A stretch of 13,865 bases of DNA, taken from assembly GCA_023145955.1 (NCBI GenBank), contig JAGLDA010000078.1, positions 1 through 13,865 of the forward strand. The letters are read 5' to 3'. Positions 1 to 7,626 of this stretch are shown here, one piece after another; position 1 is the stretch's first letter, and every line of letters starts with the position of its first letter. The notes beneath the pieces were generated by a model. That model worked only from the letters and a program-made list of their open reading frames with translations, searched no databases and was not told the origin of the DNA. Source of the DNA: Bacteroidales bacterium (GTDB lineage: Bacteria > Bacteroidota > Bacteroidia > Bacteroidales > UBA1556). Made by a program: the position numbers and the translations under genes.

Positions 1-18
1 TCGCTGCAAATACTTAAT

Positions 19-1620
19 CTAAAACCCTTCCAAAGTCATAAGTACTGTAGGGATTAGTAATAAAGCACCTACAATTATTAGCACAAAGATTAATTTCCAA
101 ATCCATTTTACCCAAATATCGTATGGGATACGTGCCACGCCAAGCACTCCAATTAGTACTCCTGATGTTGGCGTTATCATATTGGTAAATCCATCACCAA
201 ACTGAAATGCCATAACGGTGGCCTGACGACTTATGCCAATCACATCTGAAAAAGGAGCCATAATAGGCATTGTTAGGGCGGCCTTAGCTGAACCCGAAGG
301 GATTATTACATTTATCACGTTTTGAATTACATACATCATCTCCACAGAGCCAACTTTACCCATGCCCTCCATTGATGAAGATAGGCTGTTAAGTATTGTA
401 TCTATTACTTTTCCTTCTTGCAAAATAAGTATTATACCACCAGCAAGCCCTACTACTAAAGCAGCAGAAGTAATATCTTTTACGCCATCAATAAAGTGTT
501 TTACTATTAGGTTGGCATCGTAATTCATGCTTATTCCCGACATCAATCCCATCACAAAAAATAGAGTTGCTATTTCCATCACATACCAGTCGTAGCCCAT
601 AACTCCTACAATTAGGAATATAATTGTGAACAGTAATAAGGTAAGTATAAAAAAGTGTACTGATTTTCTTAAACTCATAAATCCAATAATAGCAAATAGC
701 CCTGCCGATATTGGTAGAATGGGATAGGTGGAAAATGGTGGTGTACCCACATGAAGTTCTGTAGTTGGGTATATATATGCGTAAGTAATTATTGTTGCGA
801 GCACTATAAAATAGGAAATCCATGCAGAGATAGGTGTGTGAACCTTTATATTATCTATAGAATTATCAGAATTTCGCTTTCGCCAATAATCATCAATCTC
901 GTATGTAAGGGATTTGTTAGGATTTTTCTTAATTTTATTTGCATATAAAAGTATGAAAGAGAATCCTACAGTATTGATAACCACCCACGAAACCATTCGG
1001 TAGCCCATGCCGGAGAATAATTGTAAATCAGAAAGTCCCTGAGCAATTCCTATGGTAAAAGGGTTGAGAATAGCTCCTGCAAAACCCAATCCTGCAGCAA
1101 CAAAAACTATTGCCACACCAGTAATAGAATCATAACCCATACTTATGGCCAAGGGGACGATGATAATTATAAAAGCTATAGTTTCCTCACTCATGCCAAA
1201 AATGGCCCCAAAAGCACTAAACATTGTCATTATAAGTATCAGTATTACATTATCGACACCTATAAATTTAAGAGCCCTCCAATGTTCAATCTTTTTTGTA
1301 AAATTTAGAAATGAATATATACCCACATCAATTGCTCTACTTTGGTTCATAATCCAGAAAGCCCCACCAATCATAAGTATGAAAACAATAATTCCTGCTT
1401 GTTTCTCAAAACCATTAAAAAATGCAGAGAAAATTTGCCATGTTTGTGGTTGTGATTCTACTTGATGAAAAGATCCATCAATAATAACTGTTCTCGATAC
1501 TCCATCAACAATTTTGGTTGTTCGCTCGTATTCGCCACCAGGCACAAACCATGTGGTGATACCTGCAATTATAAGAATTGCAAATACTATTACGTATGTA
1601 TGTGGTACTTTCTTTAGCAT
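19..1620 (-). CDS. YfcC-family (DcuC superfamily) integral membrane transporter
   Basis: A 533-residue inner-membrane carrier, predicted to move a small organic anion or amino acid across the cytoplasmic membrane. It starts MLKKVPHTYVIVFAIL, and residues about 8-30 form the first of roughly a dozen hydrophobic segments. The C-terminal block is the best signature: PSGSAKAALTMPIMAP from residue 441, FGDGFTN at 474-480 and PTSGVL soon after, as in YfcC-like members of the DcuC/COG1288 group. Length is close to E. coli YfcC (about 500 aa). YfcC proteins are often labelled basic amino acid antiporters, but the substrate is poorly established and cannot be read from this sequence. The gene stands alone, transcribed leftward. 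A weak -7-like box (1745-1752) and a 21-bp dyad (1773-1793) lie upstream. Family assignment is firm; substrate is unknown. Confidence 0.9.
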   Translation of the reverse strand: MLKKVPHTYVIVFAILIIAGITTWFVPGGEYERTTKIVDGVSRTVIIDGSFHQVESQPQTWQIFSAFFNGFEKQAGIIVFILMIGGAFWIMNQSRAIDVGIYSFLNFTKKIEHWRALKFIGVDNVILILIMTMFSAFGAIFGMSEETIAFIIIIVPLAISMGYDSITGVAIVFVAAGLGFAGAILNPFTIGIAQGLSDLQLFSGMGYRMVSWVVINTVGFSFILLYANKIKKNPNKSLTYEIDDYWRKRNSDNSIDNIKVHTPISAWISYFIVLATIITYAYIYPTTELHVGTPPFSTYPILPISAGLFAIIGFMSLRKSVHFFILTLLLFTIIFLIVGVMGYDWYVMEIATLFFVMGLMSGISMNYDANLIVKHFIDGVKDITSAALVVGLAGGIILILQEGKVIDTILNSLSSSMEGMGKVGSVEMMYVIQNVINVIIPSGSAKAALTMPIMAPFSDVIGISRQATVMAFQFGDGFTNMITPTSGVLIGVLGVARIPYDIWVKWIWKLIFVLIIVGALLLIPTVLMTLEGF

Positions 1621-1744
1621 ATTATTTGTATTTTAGTCTATTTACAATTAGCCAAAATTTCTTCTCATAGATATGGCGAGAATTAATCTCAGGAAAAATA
1701 AGGATTAATACCCTAAAAATTTGCTTAACTGTTTTTGAAAGCCG

Positions 1745-1752
1745 CTAAAATA
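1745..1752 (-). promoter_or_regulatory. Weak Bacteroidota -7 box upstream of the YfcC-like transporter
   Basis: On the minus strand this reads TATTTTAG, one mismatch from TAnnTTTG. It lies about 125 bases before the transporter start. A TTTG is present upstream but at a spacing shorter than usual (about 15 bases), so this is only a candidate. The dyad at 1773-1793 lies just upstream of it. Confidence 0.3.
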
Positions 1753-1772
1753 CAAAATGTTTTAATTCAAAA

Positions 1773-1793
1773 TTGTAGTAATTAATACTACAA
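1773..1793. promoter_or_regulatory. 21-bp dyad, possible operator for the YfcC-like gene
   Basis: Perfect 8-bp arms TTGTAGTA and TACTACAA are separated by ATTAA. The site is some 150 bases upstream of the transporter start and 20 bases upstream of its candidate -7 box. Size and symmetry suit binding by a dimeric regulator, but no regulator gene lies in the window. A T-run does not follow on either strand, so it does not look like a terminator. Confidence 0.4.
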
Positions 1794-1944
1794 CCCATAA
1801 TACGAATTCGTGAGTAATTTGGTAGAAGGATTTTAACTAAACAACAATTTGTTTTTTTTAAATAAGAAATATAGTATAGGCGCTGAGTACATGACAGTTT
1901 TTTTACGCGTCAATTAGTAGTGACACTTAATAAATTGAGAATAT

Positions 1945-2009
1945 GTTTATTATAGGATGCTGAAAAAGAAATTATTCTAGACTATTATCTATCAGCATAT
2001 TTAATAAAC
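1945..2009. repeat. Imperfect inverted repeat with two matched blocks
   Basis: The left arm is GTTTATTA, four bases, then ATGCTGA (1945-1963). The right arm is TCAGCAT, three bases, then TAATAAAC (1992-2009). Fifteen positions pair around a loop of about 28 bases. It could be a remnant of a mobile element end pair or a structured RNA stem. Arm two is AT-rich, so chance is not excluded. Confidence 0.4.
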
Positions 2010-2045
2010 GCTTGAAATTAACCGATTTAATATTAGTCGTAACTA

Positions 2046-2143
2046 TTTTTTAGACGCTGATTATTATGGTTTTATATGATTTATTTCAGCAAAGCTGAAA
2101 CCTTTTTAAACATAATTAATCTGTGCAATCTGCGTCTAAAAGT
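2046..2143. repeat. MITE/REP-like hairpin element with terminal inverted repeats
   Basis: The ends are perfect inverted repeats: TTTTAGACGC at 2048-2057 and GCGTCTAAAA at 2132-2141. With one mismatch the match extends to about 15 bases (TTTTAGACGCwGATT). The centre is a perfect 7-bp hairpin, TTTCAGC-AAA-GCTGAAA, at 2084-2100. The left half aligns, with gaps, to the reverse complement of the right half along most of its length, so the whole unit can fold as one imperfect long hairpin. The right end contains AATCTGTGCAATCTGCGTCT, a motif I associate with dispersed intergenic repeats in Bacteroidota genomes. There is no coding frame inside and no clear target-site duplication. Confidence 0.65.
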
Positions 2144-2218
2144 TATTATTGTCATGTGCTGAGGCATAGGCATTAAAATTATAATTTAAAATAAAAAACC
2201 TATATTAAATAAAACATG

Positions 2219-2226
2219 TATCTTTC
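2219..2226 (+). promoter_or_regulatory. -7 box for the DUF1624-like acyltransferase
   Basis: TATCTTTC matches TAnnTTTG at all but the last base. It ends 20 bases before the ATG at 2247, the same spacing as the box before the lipoprotein gene (7599-7606 to 7627). No clear -33 TTTG is visible. The spacing supports ATG 2247 over the in-frame TTG at 2238. Confidence 0.5.
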
Positions 2227-2246
2227 CATCATGAAAATTGAAGCTG

Positions 2247-3260
2247 ATGAAAAACACAAGAAATAGAACTGCTGATATACTAAAAGGTGTTGCTGTATTA
2301 CTGATGGTACAAGTTCATTTAATTGAACTATTTGCTCAACAGCAAATATTTGATAGTAATATTGGTTCGGTATTGTTGTTTTTAGGAGGGCCACCTGCTG
2401 CGCCAATTTTTATGGCTGTTATGGGTTATTTTATTGCATTAGGAAATAGTAATATTTCAATATCCATAATGCGTGGAATAAAACTAATTGTTGGTGGATT
2501 AATACTAAATGTTGGATTAAATTTACATTTATATTATAAAATCTATAATAACACAATTGAGACAAGCCCGTTGCCTTATTTATTTGGTGTTGACATTCTA
2601 TTTCTTGCAGGGCTTAGTATTATTACACTTTCGTTGTTTAATATACTTTTTAAAAAGCGGACTATACCTTATGTATTGGCTATTATTTTCATTTTTGTAA
2701 TAGGTAAATTTGTATCATTTCCCGAAAACTCAGGAGCAATATCATACTTTACAGCATTTATTTATAGTGACAGTTGGTGGTCATATTTTCCATTTTTGCC
2801 ATGGTTAGCTTATCCACTTACGGGTTATGTTTTTTATCTCATATTACCATCAATTTCCCGCATTACCGAAAATCAAACATACAAAATACTGATTCTTATA
2901 ATTAGTGCTATAATACTTATTGGCAGTATTGGTTATGGAATTTCAATTGCTGCAAATCTTCATGTTTATTACCATCATAATTTTTTATATTATTTGTTTA
3001 CTCTTAATTTCATGATATTTTGGACAATATTATTTAATTTCATAACATCATTTCCCTCAAATATTATTACAAATTTTCTTGAATGGATGGGTAAAAATGT
3101 AACCATATTCTATGTAGTTCAATGGTTGATTATTGGAAATATTGCAACAGCATTATATAAAACGCAAAATGGTATTGAGTTATTATTATGGTTCATTGGA
3201 ATATTTACATTAACCTCACTATTAACATTTTTACTTGTCAAAGTAAAAAATGCTCATTAA
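2247..3260 (+). CDS. Multi-pass membrane acyltransferase, DUF1624/HGSNAT-like
   Basis: A 337-residue polytopic membrane protein. The N-terminus, RNRTADILKGVAVLLMVQVH, is the hallmark of the DUF1624/heparan-alpha-glucosaminide N-acetyltransferase group and of related acyltransferase-3 enzymes: Arg/Asp before the first helix and His (residue 24) at its end. About ten hydrophobic segments follow; it is well short of human HGSNAT. Family members move acetyl or acyl groups across membranes to sugars; the acceptor here is unknown. An in-frame TTG at 2238 would add three residues. ATG 2247 is preferred because it lies 20 bases after a TATCTTTC box. An out-of-frame ATG at 2231 opens a 12-codon frame overlapping the start, probably meaningless. 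It ends 13 bases from the convergent pcm gene. YeiB-like DUF418 proteins are an alternative relative. Confidence 0.75.
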   Translation: MKNTRNRTADILKGVAVLLMVQVHLIELFAQQQIFDSNIGSVLLFLGGPPAAPIFMAVMGYFIALGNSNISISIMRGIKLIVGGLILNVGLNLHLYYKIYNNTIETSPLPYLFGVDILFLAGLSIITLSLFNILFKKRTIPYVLAIIFIFVIGKFVSFPENSGAISYFTAFIYSDSWWSYFPFLPWLAYPLTGYVFYLILPSISRITENQTYKILILIISAIILIGSIGYGISIAANLHVYYHHNFLYYLFTLNFMIFWTILFNFITSFPSNIITNFLEWMGKNVTIFYVVQWLIIGNIATALYKTQNGIELLLWFIGIFTLTSLLTFLLVKVKNAH

Positions 3261-3273
3261 GTTTGCCATAAAT

Positions 3274-3918
3274 CTATTTTGCCTTATTTTTGAGCATAGG
3301 AACAAAAGCGAAATCACCAAAAGTCTCTTGATTAAATTCTTTTTCGCCTATGCGAGTAACTTTAGTCATCACCTGACCATCATCACCACCAATTGGCACA
3401 ACCATCCAACCTCCTATTTTAAGTTGTAATAGTAATTTTTTTGGAATTTCTGGCGCTCCAGCAGTAATAATAATTTTGTCGAAAGGCCCATAAGTAGGAA
3501 GTCCAGCGTATCCATCACCATAAAAAAGGTTTAAATGGTAACCAAGTTTGCTAAGAAATTTAGAGGTTTTATCATAAAGTTTTTTCTGACGCTCAATGCT
3601 ATAAACCTTAGCTCCGAGCTCGGACAAAACACATGCTTGATATCCAGAACCAGTTCCTACCTCGAGAATTTTATCGCCACGTTTTATTTCAAGCATCTCC
3701 GATTGAAAAGCAACAGTATATGGCTGCGAAATAGTTTGACCAGAACCAATGGGGAATGCTACATCATTATATGCAAATCGATCAAATGAAGAATCGAGGA
3801 ATTCGTGGCGAGGGATTTTGCCAATAGCCTTTAATACAGACATATCTGTAATTCCTTTATTTGTTATTTCTTCAACCAAAGCGCGGCGCATTCCCTTATG
3901 TCGATATGTATCAGTCAT
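3274..3918 (-). CDS. pcm: Protein-L-isoaspartate O-methyltransferase
   Basis: A 214-residue cytosolic repair enzyme. It methylates the alpha-carboxyl of abnormal L-isoaspartyl residues using S-adenosylmethionine, which starts conversion back to normal aspartate. The family-specific substrate motif GSGQTISQP is at 58-66 and SAM-binding motif I, LEVGTGSGYQ, at 85-94. They are followed by an acidic ribose-contacting region (VYSIER) and the post-motif stretch FDKIIITAGAPEIPKKLL. Length matches E. coli Pcm (208 aa). The N-terminus DTYRHKGMRRALVEEI fits the form common in Bacteroidota, so the first ATG is kept. It is divergent from the Gfo/Idh/MocA-like gene, with a TAAATTTG box (3960-3967) 41 bases upstream, and convergent with the acyltransferase. 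Nothing is unusual. Confidence 0.95.
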   Translation of the reverse strand: MTDTYRHKGMRRALVEEITNKGITDMSVLKAIGKIPRHEFLDSSFDRFAYNDVAFPIGSGQTISQPYTVAFQSEMLEIKRGDKILEVGTGSGYQACVLSELGAKVYSIERQKKLYDKTSKFLSKLGYHLNLFYGDGYAGLPTYGPFDKIIITAGAPEIPKKLLLQLKIGGWMVVPIGGDDGQVMTKVTRIGEKEFNQETFGDFAFVPMLKNKAK

Positions 3919-3959
3919 TTATATACTTTAATTATTAACAATCGTAGTTTAATTATCTG

Positions 3960-3967
3960 CAAATTTA
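3960..3967 (-). promoter_or_regulatory. -7 box for pcm
   Basis: The minus strand reads TAAATTTG, a perfect TAnnTTTG match, ending 41 bases before the pcm start codon. The -33 region is AT-rich without a clear TTTG. It lies back to back with the plus-strand box at 3995-4002. Confidence 0.55.
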
Positions 3968-3994
3968 AGTGTTTTATAGCTTAATAAATAGACT

Positions 3995-4002
3995 TATTTT
4001 TG
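3995..4002 (+). promoter_or_regulatory. -7 box for the Gfo/Idh/MocA-like gene
   Basis: TATTTTTG is a perfect TAnnTTTG match, 42 bases before ATG 4045. The in-frame TTG at 4000 overlaps this box and so could not be translated from its transcript, which supports the ATG start. Confidence 0.5.
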
Positions 4003-4044
4003 ATAAAACAATTTTTATCAATTGAAAGAAACATCTTTTATTAT

Positions 4045-4944
4045 ATGAAGCATGTTGCAATTTTTGGTTTAGGAAACGATATTGATGAGCATATAACTCA
4101 AATTAAAAGAAATGAGAATTTTATGCTTACGGGTATTTATGGGCATAATACAATTGCTGCAAAAAAAATTGCCGATAGGTACGATATTAAGTGCTATGCT
4201 TATCCATTAGATGCTATAGGTCAGAATGATATTATTGATTTTGTAAATCCTCATATCTTAGATATTGAAAATGCGAAATTGGCTATTAAATGTAATAAGA
4301 ATATTTTCTTGGAAGAGCGCTTTCTTATAAATGCAAATAGAGCACAGGAGTTATTATCGGTTAATAGGGAGGCAGGAGTAGATATTTTTATTGCCATTAG
4401 GGATTTTCATAACCCGATGATTATAAAAGCTATGAAATGCTCAAATAATCCTTCATTTATAGAAATACGAAGAAGTGTAAATAGCAATAAAGGTGAACTA
4501 GACAGTAGTGAACAGCTTATGCAATGTTTGCATCAAGAAATAACGTTGACTCTAGGATTTATAAATGCAAATTGCAAAAAGATTTCTGTAAATAGTGATA
4601 CTTCTAATCTTATACATGCTCGTTTGGAGTTTGATAATGCTGCATGTGTTAGTATTAATATAAGCAATATTGCTACAAAAAAATACCGAGAGCTATCAGT
4701 TTTTAATGACGAGGGATTGTTGTATTTAGATATTCAGAATAGTGATTTTAATAGCCTAACTAAGGATGGGATGATAAAGTATTCTCGCAAATTTGAAAAG
4801 CGGGATAATTATTTAGAAAATAGTTTGATAGCCTTTGATAAAGAGCAGCAAATTGGCAATAGGTTTAATAATTTGGATGAAGCAACAAAGGCTTTAAGTA
4901 TATTAGATCAAATAGAAGGAAAGATATCAGCTTTTGCTATTTAA
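4045..4944 (+). CDS. Short, divergent Gfo/Idh/MocA-family oxidoreductase-like protein
   Basis: A 299-residue protein beginning MKHVAIFGLGND, a Rossmann beta-strand and dinucleotide loop (G8, G10). The segment around residues 68-92, including VNPHILDIENAKLAIKCNKN, follows the family pattern that normally ends in the catalytic EKP. Here that position reads EER (90-92), so the lysine is absent. His163 in the CLHQEITLTLGF segment corresponds to the usual His of the HDID motif, but the Asp pattern around it is changed. Typical members are 330-400 aa and reduce or oxidise sugars or other polyols with NAD(P). This one may bind nucleotide without classical catalysis, or act as a sensor or partner. 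A longer frame from TTG 4000 is rejected because it starts inside the promoter box. Function and substrate are unknown. Confidence 0.7.
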   Translation: MKHVAIFGLGNDIDEHITQIKRNENFMLTGIYGHNTIAAKKIADRYDIKCYAYPLDAIGQNDIIDFVNPHILDIENAKLAIKCNKNIFLEERFLINANRAQELLSVNREAGVDIFIAIRDFHNPMIIKAMKCSNNPSFIEIRRSVNSNKGELDSSEQLMQCLHQEITLTLGFINANCKKISVNSDTSNLIHARLEFDNAACVSINISNIATKKYRELSVFNDEGLLYLDIQNSDFNSLTKDGMIKYSRKFEKRDNYLENSLIAFDKEQQIGNRFNNLDEATKALSILDQIEGKISAFAI

Positions 4945-5178
4945 GTAATGAGAAACAAATAATGTCGTGAAATTATTTTATGAAAACAAAAAAATCCTCC
5001 GACCAAATTGCTTGAAAATATATTTAGAAAAGAACTTATTACTATGGCAATTTGGCCACCTCTCTTTTCCTAAGGAAGGCCTAACAAAAAAATTATCAAA
5101 CCATTAAATATTACGACAATAAATCACTCCTATTACTTAGTCCTTAGCAATAATTTAACTTTATGCATCCATCTATGG
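4945..5178. other. Convergent spacer with nested inverted repeats
   Basis: This 234-base spacer lies between two converging genes. CCAAATTGC (5003-5011) and GCAATTTGG (5047-5055) form a 9-bp inverted repeat with a 35-base loop. Directly after it lies a short hairpin, TTCC-TAA-GGAA (5067-5077), flanked by GGCC on both sides (5054-5057 and 5078-5081). Neither strand has a clear T-tract after the hairpin, so a role as bidirectional terminator is plausible by position but not shown. No coding frame is credible here. Confidence 0.4.
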
Positions 5179-7413
5179 CTATATATCCATTCCTATAAAT
5201 AGATAAGTTACTAAGGTTGAATTTAGATTTGAAGTTCCAAATTGAACACCCACGGGGCCAATTGGCGATTTATATGTATAACCAAGTGTTGCCGCTGAAA
5301 TAAATGTAGAATTTGTAATTAGCTCTTCAAAGAAATTTGCCGTTAATGCAGCACTGGGCTTTAAAAAGATATAGTGACTATCCCAAAGTTGATATCTAAA
5401 ATCTAAATAAGTTACAGAAATATTATTTGATACACTAGCACTGAAAGGTACACCTGGCATATATACTGAATTTGAATAATCAGACTCATTGCCACCACCC
5501 AAAATATAGTAATATGCATATTCAGTAGCACTATGTTCGCTCCACAATCCTCCTATAAATATCTTTGGTAAAAAGGCTAGCCTTTTGGTAATATTAAAAA
5601 CTGTTCCTATTTTAATTTTTGAGTATATGCCAGACTCTGGCCTTCCTACATTAATAACGTTTGCTATGGCACTAAAATATGTTCCTTCTGTAGGGAAATA
5701 CTTATTGTCGTAAGTATCATTAGTAAATTTTCCATAAATATTATTGTATAGAATGCCCAAATCGGCAATGGGGATTGGCGATACCTCAGCATTTACATCA
5801 AAAAACTCAAAATCTAACCCAATTTGAAATACAGCATTATTAGAATAGTTTATATTTCCAAAAGCAGTAATATTTGCAAATCGAGTATAATATTTGCCAA
5901 CAATACTATTATAATCACTATTATATAATAGGAAAGGGCGCGATTGGTAACCTAAATCAAGGCCAAAGCCAACTCTTTTTCCTCTTTCTGATAAAAACGT
6001 TAGTTCACCAGCAGGAGTATTTCCCATCTTTATGGAAAGATTGGTTTTTGACCCTTTAAATATTATATTGTTAAATACAAAATTTATTTTTAGGTTTGCT
6101 CCTAAGTCAAAGTTGTAATTTGCTCCAACTTCAAAAAGATTCTCGGATTTTTCTATCACTGTAATCTTCAAAATATATGAATTTAGCTGCTTTTCAAGTT
6201 TATAATCAATAGACTTAAAATAGTTACTACTGTATAATCTATCAATAGCCTCATTCACGTGAAGAATATTGTTTACTCCAGGTATATTAAGACCAATTCG
6301 CCCTAGAATCATATTTTTAGGAACTCTATCGAGACCATCAATAATAACCTCAGATAAATTAATCATTTCTGGCTTTTTTTCTTCTCTTGTCTTTTCGTAT
6401 TGGGCTTTATTATCTCTAGCTTTTTTTGCAAGAGCCCTAATCATATCAATGTTTGCCCGAGCAATCTCTTCGCCTCTGCTTATTACTTTCTCTACATCCT
6501 CAAAGTCTAATGCAGATATATCCTCAACATTAGGCTTAAGATATAAATCTGTTAATTTTACATTTTGCAAAAAACGATTATAAGCATGGTAGCTACTCGT
6601 TTGTTCTAATATGCCAAGTATGCTTGTTATTTCCTCTACTTTAAGCAATGGAGAACCCACGTCCACACCAATAATAAAATCAATATCTGGGTTCATTTTC
6701 ATTACATCTACGGGGAAATTATTTACCATCATACCATCAATAAGTACCTCTCCTTGATATTTTACGGGCTCAAATATTGTAGGAATCGACATAGTAGACC
6801 TTAAAGCAACGGCAAGTTCTCCATTTTTAAGTACCATAGTATCTCCTGTTTCTAGTTTGGTAGCAACGCAGAAAAATGGTGTTGGAAGTTTCGAGAAATC
6901 TTTAATGTCAGCAACGGGCCATGTAAGCTTATTTATGTAGTTTAAAACTAATTGCCCAGCACGTAATGCTTTTGGAAGACCAGGAACAAAGCCAGTAACA
7001 GGAAGGCTCATAAGATATTGATCTTTACTCTTTTTCTCATCTAAAGTTAAATCTGAACGCTCAGATTCATCACTCATAAGCTTTGTCCAAGGCATAGATT
7101 TTGTTATTGAATCAAGCTCCCAAGGAGAATATCCACTGGCATATAAGCCACCAACAAGTCCACCCATACTTGTACCACCAATATAATCTACATAAATCCC
7201 CTCTTCCTCAAGTACCTTCAAAACTCCAATATGTGCCAAGCCTTTGGCTCCGCCTCCACTAAGTACCAAGCCTATACGTATAGGTTCATCCATGCTATTG
7301 ATAGTATGCATAGTGCTTGTGTTTACAGTATCTTTAATTTCTTGGGCAAAAGATTGTATACTCAAATATGAGAATGCTAATAAAAAGAATATTAAGATGT
7401 ATAAATGCTTCAT
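5179..7413 (-). CDS. Patatin-like phospholipase with POTRA and outer-membrane beta-barrel (type Vd-like)
   Basis: A 744-residue exported lipase-barrel fusion. Residues 1-24 form a signal peptide ending SFAQ|E. The patatin domain (about 45-260) has the oxyanion loop GGGAKG (53-58), the nucleophile elbow GGTSMGG with Ser82, and the catalytic Asp226 in DGM, where most patatins have DGG or DGA. From about 351 a POTRA-like module follows (VIIDGLDRVPKNMI onward), then from about 430 many alternating amphipathic strands to the C-terminus, as in an Omp85/BamA-type 16-stranded barrel. This order matches PlpD-like (type Vd) proteins. It is expected to sit in the outer membrane and hydrolyse phospholipid acyl chains. 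Bacteroidota homologues appear to keep the lipase attached. It is divergent from the lipoprotein gene, with a TATTTTTG box upstream. Confidence 0.9.
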   Translation of the reverse strand: MKHLYILIFFLLAFSYLSIQSFAQEIKDTVNTSTMHTINSMDEPIRIGLVLSGGGAKGLAHIGVLKVLEEEGIYVDYIGGTSMGGLVGGLYASGYSPWELDSITKSMPWTKLMSDESERSDLTLDEKKSKDQYLMSLPVTGFVPGLPKALRAGQLVLNYINKLTWPVADIKDFSKLPTPFFCVATKLETGDTMVLKNGELAVALRSTMSIPTIFEPVKYQGEVLIDGMMVNNFPVDVMKMNPDIDFIIGVDVGSPLLKVEEITSILGILEQTSSYHAYNRFLQNVKLTDLYLKPNVEDISALDFEDVEKVISRGEEIARANIDMIRALAKKARDNKAQYEKTREEKKPEMINLSEVIIDGLDRVPKNMILGRIGLNIPGVNNILHVNEAIDRLYSSNYFKSIDYKLEKQLNSYILKITVIEKSENLFEVGANYNFDLGANLKINFVFNNIIFKGSKTNLSIKMGNTPAGELTFLSERGKRVGFGLDLGYQSRPFLLYNSDYNSIVGKYYTRFANITAFGNINYSNNAVFQIGLDFEFFDVNAEVSPIPIADLGILYNNIYGKFTNDTYDNKYFPTEGTYFSAIANVINVGRPESGIYSKIKIGTVFNITKRLAFLPKIFIGGLWSEHSATEYAYYYILGGGNESDYSNSVYMPGVPFSASVSNNISVTYLDFRYQLWDSHYIFLKPSAALTANFFEELITNSTFISAATLGYTYKSPIGPVGVQFGTSNLNSTLVTYLFIGMDI

Positions 7414-7434
7414 ATAGTGGATATAGATTCAATA

Positions 7435-7442
7435 CAAAAATA
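7435..7442 (-). promoter_or_regulatory. -7 box for the patatin-barrel gene
   Basis: The minus strand reads TATTTTTG, a full TAnnTTTG match, ending 21 bases before the start codon. No clear -33 element is visible upstream. Confidence 0.5.
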
Positions 7443-7598
7443 ATTAAAATATGCTTTGATTCTTATATGATATTTTTTAGTTGTTATTTCACAATTAGTA
7501 TTATATACATGACTTTGTAATTTTGATCTTTAATTTATTTAGAAGTATTTGCCCTTATTATTATGCAATAAGCCTCTGCTTCCAATAGCTATTTATCA

Positions 7599-7606
7599 TA
7601 TCTTTG
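7599..7606 (+). promoter_or_regulatory. -7 box for the Ig-like lipoprotein gene
   Basis: TATCTTTG (followed by CC) is a perfect match to the Bacteroidota -7 consensus. It ends 20 bases before ATG 7627. A frame opening at 7549 would begin upstream of this box, so the 7627 start is preferred. Confidence 0.6.
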
Positions 7607-7626
7607 CCACGGAAAAAAATATTTTT

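Larger units (their letters stand above)
1621..2246. other. Gene-free stretch with several symmetric elements
   Basis: About 620 bases lie between the divergently transcribed transporter and acyltransferase, with no convincing coding frame on either strand. It contains the 21-bp dyad at 1773-1793, a 10-bp palindrome ACGAATTCGT at 1802-1811, an imperfect inverted repeat at 1945-2009 and the hairpin element at 2046-2143. It is unusually long for this otherwise compact window (other spacers are 13-262 bases), which suggests an insertion or a decayed locus. Confidence 0.6.

Noticed and set aside
1145..1465. 106-codon open frame on the plus strand inside the transporter gene
   Set aside because: Antisense to a well-conserved gene with no recognisable family features. 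Similar shadow frames at 8092-8439, 11133-11468 and 10892-11191 were rejected for the same reason.
1802..1811. ACGAATTCGT palindrome as a separate operator
   Set aside because: A 10-bp palindrome in AT-rich DNA is easily due to chance; it is only mentioned within the spacer entry.
1621..2246. Hidden small gene, tRNA or CRISPR array in the long spacer
   Set aside because: No frame with a plausible start and family features, no cloverleaf with a CCA-type acceptor, and no regularly spaced direct repeats were seen.
3250..3297. ATGCTCA/TGAGCAT inverted repeat across the acyltransferase-pcm junction as a shared terminator
   Set aside because: Arms are only 7 bp with a 34-base loop, lie partly within coding sequence and lack a consistent T-tract. 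No terminator is called.
4000..4044. 15-residue N-terminal extension of the Gfo/Idh/MocA-like gene from TTG
   Set aside because: It overlaps a perfect -7 box, and the family N-terminus (MKHVAIFGLG) begins at ATG 4045.
7549..7626. 26-residue N-terminal extension of the lipoprotein
   Set aside because: It would bury the signal peptide and lipobox and starts upstream of the TATCTTTG box.
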